Shown: in pieces, positions 6,488-14,887 of the stretch
Layout: each line of letters starts with the position of its first letter
How positions within the stretch are numbered: the first letter of the stretch is position 1
Assembly (NCBI GenBank): GCA_045578465.1
Contig: JAZNKJ010000010.1
Span: 1 to 26,599 of the forward strand
Reading direction: 5' to 3'
Length of the DNA stretch: 26,599 bases
Origin: SIG454 sp045578465
Lineage (GTDB): Bacteria > Bacillota > Clostridia > Monoglobales > Monoglobaceae
Notes under the pieces: model-generated
Seen by the model: the letters and a program-made list of their open reading frames with translations, nothing else
Databases searched by the model: none
Told to the model about the DNA's origin: nothing
Translations under genes and position numbers: made by a program

Positions 6488-8713
6488 ATGATTAGTGCTT
6501 GGAAAGACTTTAATAAAAGCGTTTGGATTGACTCGATTGATGTCAGGGATTTTATCCAGTCCAACTATACCCCTTATGAGGGTGATTCCTCCTTTTTGTG
6601 TGGCCCGACAGAAAGGACTGTAAAGCTTAACGACAAGTATAATGAGCTTCGCAAAATTGAACTTGACAAGGGCGGAGTTTTGGATATTGACACCGAAACA
6701 GTTTCAACCATAACAGGATATGCCCCAGGCTATCTTGCTAAAGAAAATGAAATTATTGTTGGTCTTCAAACCTCAAAGCCACTTCAAAGAAGTGTTAACC
6801 CATTCGGCGGAATAAGAATGGCTCAGCAGGCCTGCAAGGCATATGGCTATGAAGTTTCTCCGAAAATTTTAGACCAGTTTAAAAACAGGACAACCCATAA
6901 CGATGGCGTTTTCAAGGCATACTCTTCTGAAATGAGAAAGGTTCGCCACGCCCACATTTTAACAGGTCTTCCTGATGCATACGGCAGAGGCAGAATTATC
7001 GGTGACTACCGCCGTGTTGCCCTTTACGGAACTGACCGTCTTATTGAGGCAAAGAAAGAGGATTATACTCGTCTTTCAAATCGTGATATGAGTGAGGAGG
7101 CAATCCGCAAGAGCGAAGAAATCACAAATCAGATTAAGGCGCTCTCTGACCTTCACGAAATGGCGTTGAGCTATGGAATTGATATTTCAAAGCCTGCAAA
7201 GAATGCAAAAGAGGCTGTTCAGTGGACATATTTTGCATACCTTGCAGCAATCAAAGAGCAAAATGGCGCGGCTATGTCAATCGGCAGAGTCAGCACATTC
7301 TTTGACATATATATTGAGAGAGATATTAAAAACGGCGTTTTAACCGAAGAAGAAGCTCAGGAAATTATTGACGATTTTGTTCTTAAAATCCGTATGACAA
7401 GACAGCTCCGCACCCCTGATTATAACGAGCTTTTCGCAGGGGACCCCAACTGGGCAACGGAGTCAATCGGTGGTATGGGCCGTGACGGAAGAACTCTCGT
7501 TACAAAGACATCTTACAGAATTCTTCAAACTCTCTATAACTTAGAGGCGGCTCCTGAGCCAAACCTCACTGTCCTCTGGTCAAAGAGACTTCCTGAAAAC
7601 TTTAAGAAATACTGTGCTCAGGTTTCTATTGACACAGACTCTATCCAATATGAAAACGACGATATAATGAGAGATAAATTCGGCGACGACTATGGAATTG
7701 CTTGCTGTGTTTCCGCAACCGAGCTTGGAAAACAGATGCAGTTCTTCGGGGCAAGAGCAAACCTTCCGAAAACTCTTCTTATGGCAATCAACGGCGGTAA
7801 GGAAGAGCTTGAAGGAGAGCAAATTGGTCCTGTTTCCGAGCCTCTTGACGGCGTTTTAGATTACGATACCGTTATGGAAAAATTCAAGCAGTATATGGCG
7901 TGGCTTGCCCGTCTTTATGTCAACACAATGAATGTTATTCATTTTATGCATGACAAATATGCTTATGAAAAAATCCAGATGGCGCTTATCGACAGTAATA
8001 TGCGCCGTGTTATGGCTTTTGGTATAGCAGGTTTTTCTGTTGTTGTTGACTCCCTTTCTGCTATAAAATATGCAAAGGTAACCCCTGTCCGCGACGAGAG
8101 AGGAATCGCAACCTCTTTCCGCATTGAAGGAGACTTCCCTAAATACGGAAATGATGATGACAGAGTTGACGACATTGCAGTTGAGCTTTGCCATATGTTC
8201 TCAAACGAGCTTAAAAATACTCCTACATACAGAAGAGCAGAGCATACTCTCTCCATTCTTACAATAACATCAAATGTTATGTATGGAAAATATACAGGAG
8301 CAACTCCTGACGGCAGAGTGGCAAATCAGGCCTTTGCTCCGGGGGCAAACCCGATGCACGGCCGCGACACAATGGGTGCTCTCGCTTCCCTTAACTCTGT
8401 TGCAAAGCTTCCTTACGAAAAATGCCTTGACGGTATTTCCAATACATTTACTGTTACTCCAAATGCTCTTGGAAACAACAAGGACGAGCAGATGACTAAC
8501 CTTGTTAACCTTATGGACGGATATTTCGCTCAGGGGGCACATCACTTAAATGTTAATGTTTTCACCCGTGAGCTCTTAATGGATGCCTTTAAGCACCCTG
8601 AAAACTATCCTAACCTTACCATAAGAGTTTCAGGCTATGCAGTGCATTTTACCCGTCTTACAAGGGATAAACAGCTTGAAGTTATTTCAAGAACATTCCA
8701 CGATAAGGTATAA
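6488..8713 (+). CDS. pflB: Formate C-acetyltransferase (pyruvate formate-lyase)
   Basis: 741 residues from the ATG at 6488, which follows AAAGGAGGA; a longer reading to 6452 lacks a ribosome site. It converts pyruvate and CoA to acetyl-CoA and formate under anaerobiosis through a glycyl radical. The adjacent catalytic cysteines are Cys406-Cys407 in IACCVSATE, and the radical glycine is Gly716 in RVSGYAVHF near the C-terminus. Length matches clostridial PFL (about 743). The Cys-Cys pair and the SGYAVHF motif separate it from anaerobic ribonucleotide reductase, diol dehydratases and choline lyase. The activase gene begins 5 nt downstream, giving a pfl operon behind a promoter with two dyads. 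Confidence 0.97.
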   Translation: MISAWKDFNKSVWIDSIDVRDFIQSNYTPYEGDSSFLCGPTERTVKLNDKYNELRKIELDKGGVLDIDTETVSTITGYAPGYLAKENEIIVGLQTSKPLQRSVNPFGGIRMAQQACKAYGYEVSPKILDQFKNRTTHNDGVFKAYSSEMRKVRHAHILTGLPDAYGRGRIIGDYRRVALYGTDRLIEAKKEDYTRLSNRDMSEEAIRKSEEITNQIKALSDLHEMALSYGIDISKPAKNAKEAVQWTYFAYLAAIKEQNGAAMSIGRVSTFFDIYIERDIKNGVLTEEEAQEIIDDFVLKIRMTRQLRTPDYNELFAGDPNWATESIGGMGRDGRTLVTKTSYRILQTLYNLEAAPEPNLTVLWSKRLPENFKKYCAQVSIDTDSIQYENDDIMRDKFGDDYGIACCVSATELGKQMQFFGARANLPKTLLMAINGGKEELEGEQIGPVSEPLDGVLDYDTVMEKFKQYMAWLARLYVNTMNVIHFMHDKYAYEKIQMALIDSNMRRVMAFGIAGFSVVVDSLSAIKYAKVTPVRDERGIATSFRIEGDFPKYGNDDDRVDDIAVELCHMFSNELKNTPTYRRAEHTLSILTITSNVMYGKYTGATPDGRVANQAFAPGANPMHGRDTMGALASLNSVAKLPYEKCLDGISNTFTVTPNALGNNKDEQMTNLVNLMDGYFAQGAHHLNVNVFTRELLMDAFKHPENYPNLTIRVSGYAVHFTRLTRDKQLEVISRTFHDKV

Positions 8714-8718
8714 GAAAA

Positions 8719-9435
8719 ATGCTTAAAGGAAGAATTCATTCTATTGAAACAATGGCGGCAGTTGACGGCCCGGGAATTCGCTTTGCGGTGTTCTTTCAAG
8801 GGTGCCCTCAACGGTGTATCTACTGCCACAATCCTGACACCTGGAATGTGCTGGGCGGCGAAGAAATGACCGCAGAGGAAATCGTAAAAAAAGCAGTCCG
8901 ATATAAATCCTATTTTGGCGAAACGGGAGGCGTTACAGTTTCCGGCGGAGAGCCTTTTATGCAGAGCGAGTTTCTTATTGAGCTCCTTAAAAAATGCAAG
9001 GAAGAAAACATCCATACGGCTGTTGACACCTGCGGATTTTATCTTGACGACAAAGCACGCGAAGCTCTTTCCTATACGGATTTGGTTATGCTTGATATTA
9101 AGCACACCGAAAAGGATATGTTCAAGAAAATCACTAAGCAGGATATATCCCGTCCTCTTGCATTTCTAGAGTATATGAAGGAAATCCAGAAACCCCTGTG
9201 GATAAGGCAGGTCATTGTCCCCACTTTAACAGACAGCGAGGAGCAAATCCTTGACCTTTTAAAGCTTACAGAGGGAGCCAATGTTAAAAAAATCGAGCTT
9301 CTTCCCTATCACACCCTGGGAACTTCCAAGTGGGAAGAACTTGGCCTTACATATGAGCTTCCTGACACTCCTCCACCCACTGAGGAAATAATGGCAAGGC
9401 TTCGGGAAATAGTTAAAAACAATTTTAAACATTAA
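8719..9435 (+). CDS. pflA: Pyruvate formate-lyase activating enzyme (radical SAM)
   Basis: 238 residues. A radical SAM enzyme that uses a [4Fe-4S] cluster and S-adenosylmethionine to abstract hydrogen from the PFL glycine. The cluster motif CX3CX2C is in GCPQRCIYCHNPDTW (about residues 29-43), followed by the glycine-rich SAM segment VTVSGGEP and a typical PflA C-terminus with LLPYHTLG. It starts 5 nt after pflB and has only a weak AAAGGA inside its own start, suggesting translational coupling. It ends in a strong terminator, so pflB-pflA is a closed two-gene operon with no formate transporter attached. Confidence 0.96.
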   Translation: MLKGRIHSIETMAAVDGPGIRFAVFFQGCPQRCIYCHNPDTWNVLGGEEMTAEEIVKKAVRYKSYFGETGGVTVSGGEPFMQSEFLIELLKKCKEENIHTAVDTCGFYLDDKAREALSYTDLVMLDIKHTEKDMFKKITKQDISRPLAFLEYMKEIQKPLWIRQVIVPTLTDSEEQILDLLKLTEGANVKKIELLPYHTLGTSKWEELGLTYELPDTPPPTEEIMARLREIVKNNFKH

Positions 9436-9461
9436 AAAAGACCGCTTATGCGGTCTTTTTT
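9434..9461. terminator. Bidirectional terminator between pflA and the DUF2508 gene
   Basis: Perfect 12-bp stem AAAAAAGACCGC / GCGGTCTTTTTT with a TTAT loop; the left arm overlaps the pflA stop codon. A T-run exists on each strand, so it can also serve the convergent minus-strand gene ending at 9477. Confidence 0.92.
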
Positions 9462-9476
9462 GCGTTAGAACGACTT

Positions 9477-9743
9477 TTACGCTGTTCTCTCTTTTTCCAG
9501 TCTTCTTATTTCGCGTATCAAATATTGCTCCAAAACCTGCTGAGACCTTATCTGGTAGATATAAAAATCCATAAGGCCCTCCTCTGTTACATGGTTATAA
9601 TTATTCATTGCAATTTCAAGCTCTTCCCGAACTTTACTTCTCTCGGCATACAGCTTTTTAAGTTCTTTTTGAAATTCTTTATCATCCTCTGTTTTGCTCT
9701 TTAAAAACTTCTGCAAAAATCCTAAATTCAGCGCCTCCGTCAA
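9477..9743 (-). CDS. YaaL/DUF2508 family protein
   Basis: 88 residues starting at TTG 9743. That start is chosen because AAAGGAGG lies 7 nt upstream; the longer ORF from an ATG at 9782 would put the ribosome site inside the coding region. The protein is nearly all helical and highly charged, with no signal or membrane segment. The central and C-terminal part (MNNYNHVTEEGLMDFYIYQI then LEQYLIREIRRLE) matches my recollection of the DUF2508/YaaL pattern. In Bacillus the yaaL gene lies near recR and bofA, unlike here. Function unknown. It is convergent with pflA and divergent from secA. Confidence 0.72.
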   Translation of the reverse strand: MTEALNLGFLQKFLKSKTEDDKEFQKELKKLYAERSKVREELEIAMNNYNHVTEEGLMDFYIYQIRSQQVLEQYLIREIRRLEKERTA

Positions 9744-9823
9744 GATTATTCCTCCTTTGCTTTTATTAAGATTATATTCCATTTTTAAGGTATTTATTCC
9801 TTAATATTTTTTACCCAATTCTC

Positions 9824-9852
9824 TTGTAACTTCAACCATTTTATGGTATACT
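9824..9852 (+). promoter_or_regulatory. Sigma-A promoter of the secA operon
   Basis: TTGTAA (9824-9829), 17 bp, TATACT (9847-9852). The leader to the secA ATG is about 25 nt. No further promoter or terminator was seen before the end of rimI, so this probably drives the five-gene operon. Confidence 0.75.
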
Positions 9853-9883
9853 AATTATGATTAGACTCTTTGGGAGGTTCAAC

Positions 9884-12637
9884 ATGAGCATTAAGAGTAT
9901 TATTGAAAAATTTATCGGGTCTTACAGCGACCGTGAACTTAAAAGAATTATGCCGATTATGGAGCAGGTTTTAGCCTTGGAAGGTAAGATGGAAAGCCTT
10001 TCAGACGCAGAGCTTGTGGCTATGACCCCTGCCTTCAAGGAAAGAATAAATAACGGAGAAACCTTAGACGATATTCTTCCTGAGGCCTTTGCCGTTGTCC
10101 GCGAGGCGTCCTGGCGTGTCCTTGGAATGAAACACTTCCCCGTTCAGATTATCGGCGGTATCGTTTTGCATCAGGGCAGAATTGCAGAAATGAAAACAGG
10201 CGAGGGTAAAACTTTGGTTGCAACTCTCCCTGCCTACCTTAACGCTCTCAGCGGAAAAGGCGTTCATATCGTAACTGTTAACGATTACCTTGCAAAGCGT
10301 GACAGCGAATGGATGGGCAAGCTTTATAACTTTTTAGGTCTCAGCGTTGGACTTATTATCCACGAAAAAGACAACGAGGAGCGCAAAGAGGCATACGCTT
10401 GCGACATTACTTACGGAACAAATAACGAGATGGGCTTTGACTATCTCCGTGATAATATGGTTATTTATAAGGAGCGCCGAGTTCAAAGAGGCCACTCCTT
10501 TGCAATCGTTGACGAAGTGGACAGTATTTTAATTGACGAGGCAAGAACCCCTCTTATCATTTCAGGTGTCGGGGATAAATCAACCGCCCTTTACCAGCAA
10601 GCAGACCTTTTCGTTAAAGGCCTTAAATGCAAAAAGGTTACAGAAACTGACGCAAAGCAGGAGTTTGAGGAGCTTTATGCAGAGTTTGACTATGTTGTTG
10701 ACGAAAAGGCAAGAACTGCAACTCTTACACCACAGGGCGTTAAAAAAGCGGAAACCGCTTTTAATCTTGAAAATCTTACTGACCCTGCCAATATGACAAT
10801 TTCCCATCACATCAATCAGGCCTTAAAGGCTCACGGAACTATGCACCGTGACATTGACTATGTTGTTAAAGACGGGCAGGTTATAATTGTTGATGAATTC
10901 ACAGGCCGAATGATGCTTGGCCGTCGTTACAGCGATGGACTTCATCAGGCAATTGAAGCAAAAGAAGGCGTTACGGTTGAAAACGAGAGCAAGACTCTTG
11001 CAACCATAACTTTCCAGAACTTCTTCCGCCTTTATGACAAGCTTTCCGGTATGACAGGAACAGCCCAGACCGAAGAGGACGAGTTTCAGGAGATTTATAA
11101 GCTTGATGTTGTTGTTATTCCAACAAACAAGCCTCTTATGAGAGAGGACCTTCCTGACCTTATCTATATGACAGAAAAGGCAAAGTTTGACGCCGTTGTG
11201 GAGGAAACTTTGGAGGCAAACAAAAAGGGACAGCCTGTTCTTATCGGAACAATTTCTATCGAAAAATCCGAGGCTCTTTCCGCTCTTCTTCGCAAAAAGG
11301 GAATAAAACATAATGTCCTAAACGCCAAGCACCACGAAAAGGAAGCCGAAATCGTTGCTCAGGCAGGCCAGAAAGGTGCTGTTACAATCGCAACAAATAT
11401 GGCGGGCCGAGGCACAGACATTGTTCTTGGGGGTAACTCCGAGTTTATGGCAAAGAGCGAAATGGCAAGGCTTGGCTATTCGGAAGAATTAATCGGCGAG
11501 GCAACCGCTTTTGGCGAAACAGATAACGAAGAAATAATTGAAGCAAGAAATAAATTCCGTGAGCTTAACGAAAAATATAAAGCCGAAATTGCTCCGCTTC
11601 AAAAAGAGGTCTTAGAGGCAGGCGGACTTTATATTATGGGCACAGAGCGCCACGAGAGCCGTCGAATTGATAACCAGCTCCGAGGCAGAAGCGGTCGTCA
11701 GGGGGACAAAGGTAAATCAAGATTTTATCTCTCCTTAGAAGACGACCTTATGCGACTTTTCGCCTCTGACAGAATTGAGCGCGTTATGTCTATGGTTGGC
11801 TTTGAGGAAAGCGAAGCAATCGAGAGCCGTATGGTTACGGGAGCTATTGAAACTGCTCAGGCCCGTGTTGAAGGAAGAAACTTTGACATAAGAAAGCATG
11901 TCCTTCAATATGACGATATAAATAACCAGCAGAGAGAAATGATTTATAAGCAGCGTAATGAGGTTCTAGACGGCATCGACATAAGCGAGAGCATCCGCCG
12001 TATGACTAATCACACCCTCTCTTCTACCATTGATAAATTTACTATGGGAGCAGATTCTGCTTATAACTGGGATATGAATGCTCTTTATGAGGGGCTTTGC
12101 GGAGTATTCGGAGAAATTGACAAGAAAGCCCTTGAATTCGACGAGTTTACTCTTGACAGAATGACAAGAGAAGGTCTTGCGGAGCATCTTCTTCCTGTTA
12201 TAGAAGAAAAATACGCCGAGAAAGAAAGTCTTTTCGGCGAGAATATGCGAGAAGTTGAAAGGGTTATCCTCCTCCGCGTTGTTGATGCAAAATGGATGGA
12301 CCATATTGACAATATGGAACAGCTTCGTCAGGGCATCAACCTCCGCGCCTATGCTCAGAGGGACCCCGCTACCGAATATAAATTTGAGGCAATGGATATG
12401 TTTGAGGAAATGATTGACGCAATCAAAGAAGAAACCGTCCGTCATTTATTCCATATTGTTCCACAGACCAAGATTGAGCGCAAAGAGGTTGCAAAACCTG
12501 TTGCCGCTAACTTCGGCGGAGACGGAACTGTCCAGAAAAAGCCGGTTGTTAAAAAAGACAAGGTGGGCAGAAACGACCCTTGTCCTTGCGGCAGCGGTAA
12601 GAAATATAAAAACTGTTGCCTTGGCAAAGAGGACTAA
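9884..12637 (+). CDS. secA: Preprotein translocase ATPase SecA
   Basis: 917 residues from the ATG at 9884, preceded by GGGAGG at 5-nt spacing; an in-frame ATG at 9857 overlaps the transcription start zone and is less likely. SecA drives Sec-dependent export through SecYEG. Visible motifs: Walker A MKTGEGKT at about residue 103, DEVDSILIDEARTPLIISG at about 208, MTGTA, NMAGRGTDI, the helicase motif QLRGRSGRQGD, and a C-terminal zinc-binding SEC-C tail (NDPCPCGSGKKYKNCC). It is longer than B. subtilis SecA (841) and close to the E. coli length (901). secA followed by prfB is a conserved Firmicutes order. Confidence 0.98.
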   Translation: MSIKSIIEKFIGSYSDRELKRIMPIMEQVLALEGKMESLSDAELVAMTPAFKERINNGETLDDILPEAFAVVREASWRVLGMKHFPVQIIGGIVLHQGRIAEMKTGEGKTLVATLPAYLNALSGKGVHIVTVNDYLAKRDSEWMGKLYNFLGLSVGLIIHEKDNEERKEAYACDITYGTNNEMGFDYLRDNMVIYKERRVQRGHSFAIVDEVDSILIDEARTPLIISGVGDKSTALYQQADLFVKGLKCKKVTETDAKQEFEELYAEFDYVVDEKARTATLTPQGVKKAETAFNLENLTDPANMTISHHINQALKAHGTMHRDIDYVVKDGQVIIVDEFTGRMMLGRRYSDGLHQAIEAKEGVTVENESKTLATITFQNFFRLYDKLSGMTGTAQTEEDEFQEIYKLDVVVIPTNKPLMREDLPDLIYMTEKAKFDAVVEETLEANKKGQPVLIGTISIEKSEALSALLRKKGIKHNVLNAKHHEKEAEIVAQAGQKGAVTIATNMAGRGTDIVLGGNSEFMAKSEMARLGYSEELIGEATAFGETDNEEIIEARNKFRELNEKYKAEIAPLQKEVLEAGGLYIMGTERHESRRIDNQLRGRSGRQGDKGKSRFYLSLEDDLMRLFASDRIERVMSMVGFEESEAIESRMVTGAIETAQARVEGRNFDIRKHVLQYDDINNQQREMIYKQRNEVLDGIDISESIRRMTNHTLSSTIDKFTMGADSAYNWDMNALYEGLCGVFGEIDKKALEFDEFTLDRMTREGLAEHLLPVIEEKYAEKESLFGENMREVERVILLRVVDAKWMDHIDNMEQLRQGINLRAYAQRDPATEYKFEAMDMFEEMIDAIKEETVRHLFHIVPQTKIERKEVAKPVAANFGGDGTVQKKPVVKKDKVGRNDPCPCGSGKKYKNCCLGKED

Positions 12638-12667
12638 AACTGCGACATTTTTAAAGGATGTGATAAT

Positions 12668-13793
12668 GTGATAGAATTTGATGAATACCGTTTGAAATTA
12701 ACGGGTATGGAAAAATCTATTATAGAACTGAGGGATTCACTTTAACATCGAAAAAACCCAAAGTGAAATCGATGAATTAGAGAAAGAGACCACCTCTCCT
12801 GACTTTTATTCCGATATGGAAAAGGCAGGGAAAGTGCTTCAAAAAATCAAAGGGCTTAAAAATAAAATCGAGAGATTTAATAAGCTTGTATCTGAGCGAG
12901 ATGACCTTTTAACCCTTATTGAGCTTGCGGTGGAAGAAAACGACGAAAGTGTTCTTCCCGAAATCAAAGACGGGGTTAAGACATTCCTTTCCGACTTTGA
13001 AGAAATGAAGCTTGAAACCCTTTTCACAGGCAAATACGACAAGAACAATGCCATCTTAACCCTCCACAGCGGAGCAGGCGGAACAGAGGCTCAGGACTGG
13101 TGCGAAATGCTTTTCAGAATGTATACAATGTGGGCAGAGCGCCGTGGCTTTAAAACCTCCACCCTTGACCTTTTAGAGGGGGACGAGGCAGGAATTAAAA
13201 GTGTTACATTCCAGATTGACGGGCTTAATGCCTATGGCTATGCAAAATGCGAAAAAGGTGTTCACAGACTTGTGAGAATTTCTCCTTTTGACTCATCGGG
13301 AAGACGGCATACCTCTTTTGCATCCCTTGATGTTATGCCTGAAATTGACGATGACATCGAAATCGATATCCGTGATGAGGATTTAAAGGTTGACACATAC
13401 AGGGCAAGCGGAGCAGGTGGACAGCATGTCAATAAAACCGAATCCGCAATCCGAATTACCCATATTCCAACAGGGGTAATTGTTGCCTGCCAGAACGAGA
13501 GGTCTCAGCATAAAAACCGCGCAACTGCTATGAAAATGCTTAAATCAAAGCTTGTTGAAATTGCAGAGCGTGAACAAAAGGAAAAAATCGAGGACCTTAA
13601 AGGTGTTCAAAAGGAAATCGGTTGGGGAAGTCAGATTCGTTCCTATGTTTTCCACCCATACAGTATGGTAAAAGACCACAGAACAAACTTTGAAACGGGA
13701 AATACCTCCTCTGTTATGGACGGCGACCTTGACGGATTTATAAACGCATATTTAACCGCCTTATCCCGAGGCGAGCTAAACCAGAACCAATAA
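12668..13793 (+). CDS. prfB: Peptide chain release factor 2, expressed by +1 programmed frameshift
   Basis: The first part starts at GTG 12668 (AAAGGA upstream), encodes 25 residues and meets an in-frame TAA at 12743-12745 inside CTT TAA C. A +1 slip on CTT continues in the frame of AAC (12744) to 13793, giving 374 residues. The AGGGA at 12731-12735 occupies the same distance from CTT as the stimulatory Shine-Dalgarno in E. coli prfB. With this reading the anticodon-like SPF motif falls at 205-207 and GGQ at 250-252, the same numbers as E. coli RF2, which supports both start and shift. RF2 terminates at UGA and UAA. The odd point is that the shift stop is UAA, not UGA. Reading from the internal ATG at 12816 would delete the N-terminal domain start. 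Confidence 0.93.
12731..12746 (+). promoter_or_regulatory. prfB programmed +1 frameshift site with UAA stop
   Basis: Internal Shine-Dalgarno AGGGA, then TCA, CTT, TAA, C. The layout equals the canonical AGG GGG TAT CTT TGA C with UAA in place of UGA. The zero-frame Leu is followed by Asn (AAC) after the shift, where the canonical site gives Asp. Confidence 0.88.
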
Positions 13794-13810
13794 AGAAAGG
13801 CGAAGAGAAT

Positions 13811-14887
13811 ATGTTTGAGAAACTTTCATTTATCGAAGCTAGACACAACGAGCTTGCAGAGAAAATAAGCGACCCCGCCGTTATGGCAGATATGCCTGCT
13901 TGGCAAAAGCTCTGCAAGGAGCATTCCGATATGACTCCTATTGTTGAAAAATACAAGGAGTATAAGGCTAATAAAGCCACAATTGACGATTCCTTAGAGA
14001 TGATGGCAGACCCTGAAACGGATAAAGACTTTAAGGAAATGCTTAATGACGAAATCAAGACTGCAAAGGAAAATATCTCCCGCATTGAAGAGGAGCTTAA
14101 AGTTCTTCTTCTCCCCAAAGACCCCAACGACGATAAGAATGTTATTATCGAAATCAGAGGCGGAGCAGGCGGAGACGAGGCTGCCCTTTTCGCAGGGGAT
14201 TTATACAGAATGTATAGTATGTTCGCAGAAAGTAACCGCTGGAAGATTGAAGTTATGAATATGAACGAAATCGGCATCGGCGGTTTTAAGGAAATTTCCT
14301 TTATGGTTGAAGGACAGGGGGCATACAGCCGTCTTAAATTTGAAAGCGGTGTTCACAGAGTTCAGCGTGTTCCTGAAACCGAATCTCAGGGCAGAATTCA
14401 GACCTCAACTGCAACTGTTGCGGTTCTTCCTGAGGCGGAAGAGGTTGACTTTGAGATTAACCCTGCTGATTTACAAATCGATACATTCCGCGCAAGCGGT
14501 GCAGGCGGTCAGCATATCAACAAGACCGAGTCTGCTATAAGAATTACACATATCCCAACAGGCGTTATCGTTGAATGTCAGGACGAGAGGTCTCAGCACA
14601 AGAACAAGGACAAGGCTCTTAAAGTTCTCCGCTCCCGTCTTTATGAGGCAGAGCTTGAAAAACAGCAAAAGCAGATTGCCGCTGACCGAAAGAGCCAGGT
14701 TGGAACAGGGGATCGAAGTGAGCGAATCAGAACTTATAACTATCCTCAGGGACGAGTTACGGACCATCGAATCGGTCTTACTCTCCACCGTCTTGACGCA
14801 ATTATGAACGGAGATTTAAACGAGCTTATTGATGCTCTTATCACTACTGACCAGAGTGAAAAATTAAAAATGCAACAGGAAGACTGA
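13811..14887 (+). CDS. prfA: Peptide chain release factor 1
   Basis: 358 residues, standard RF1 length. RF1 recognises UAA and UAG and triggers peptide release. The tripeptide selectivity motif is PET at 188-190 (in RVPETESQGR), distinguishing it from the SPF of RF2, and the catalytic GGQ is at about 232-234. The ATG follows AAAGG. It starts 17 nt after the prfB stop, so both class I release factors are in one operon, an uncommon arrangement in Firmicutes where prfA is usually elsewhere with prmC. No prmC (GGQ methyltransferase) gene is in this window. The stop TGA overlaps the next ATG by one base. Confidence 0.98.
   Translation: MFEKLSFIEARHNELAEKISDPAVMADMPAWQKLCKEHSDMTPIVEKYKEYKANKATIDDSLEMMADPETDKDFKEMLNDEIKTAKENISRIEEELKVLLLPKDPNDDKNVIIEIRGGAGGDEAALFAGDLYRMYSMFAESNRWKIEVMNMNEIGIGGFKEISFMVEGQGAYSRLKFESGVHRVQRVPETESQGRIQTSTATVAVLPEAEEVDFEINPADLQIDTFRASGAGGQHINKTESAIRITHIPTGVIVECQDERSQHKNKDKALKVLRSRLYEAELEKQQKQIAADRKSQVGTGDRSERIRTYNYPQGRVTDHRIGLTLHRLDAIMNGDLNELIDALITTDQSEKLKMQQED

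Noticed and set aside
12816..13793. prfB as a 325-residue ORF starting at ATG 12816
   Set aside because: It would drop the conserved N-terminus; the +1 frameshift from GTG 12668 restores full length and places SPF and GGQ at the standard positions.
13738..14277. 179-residue minus-strand ORF
   Set aside because: It lies antisense to prfB/prfA, has no ribosome site and a low-complexity Ser-rich translation typical of shadow ORFs.
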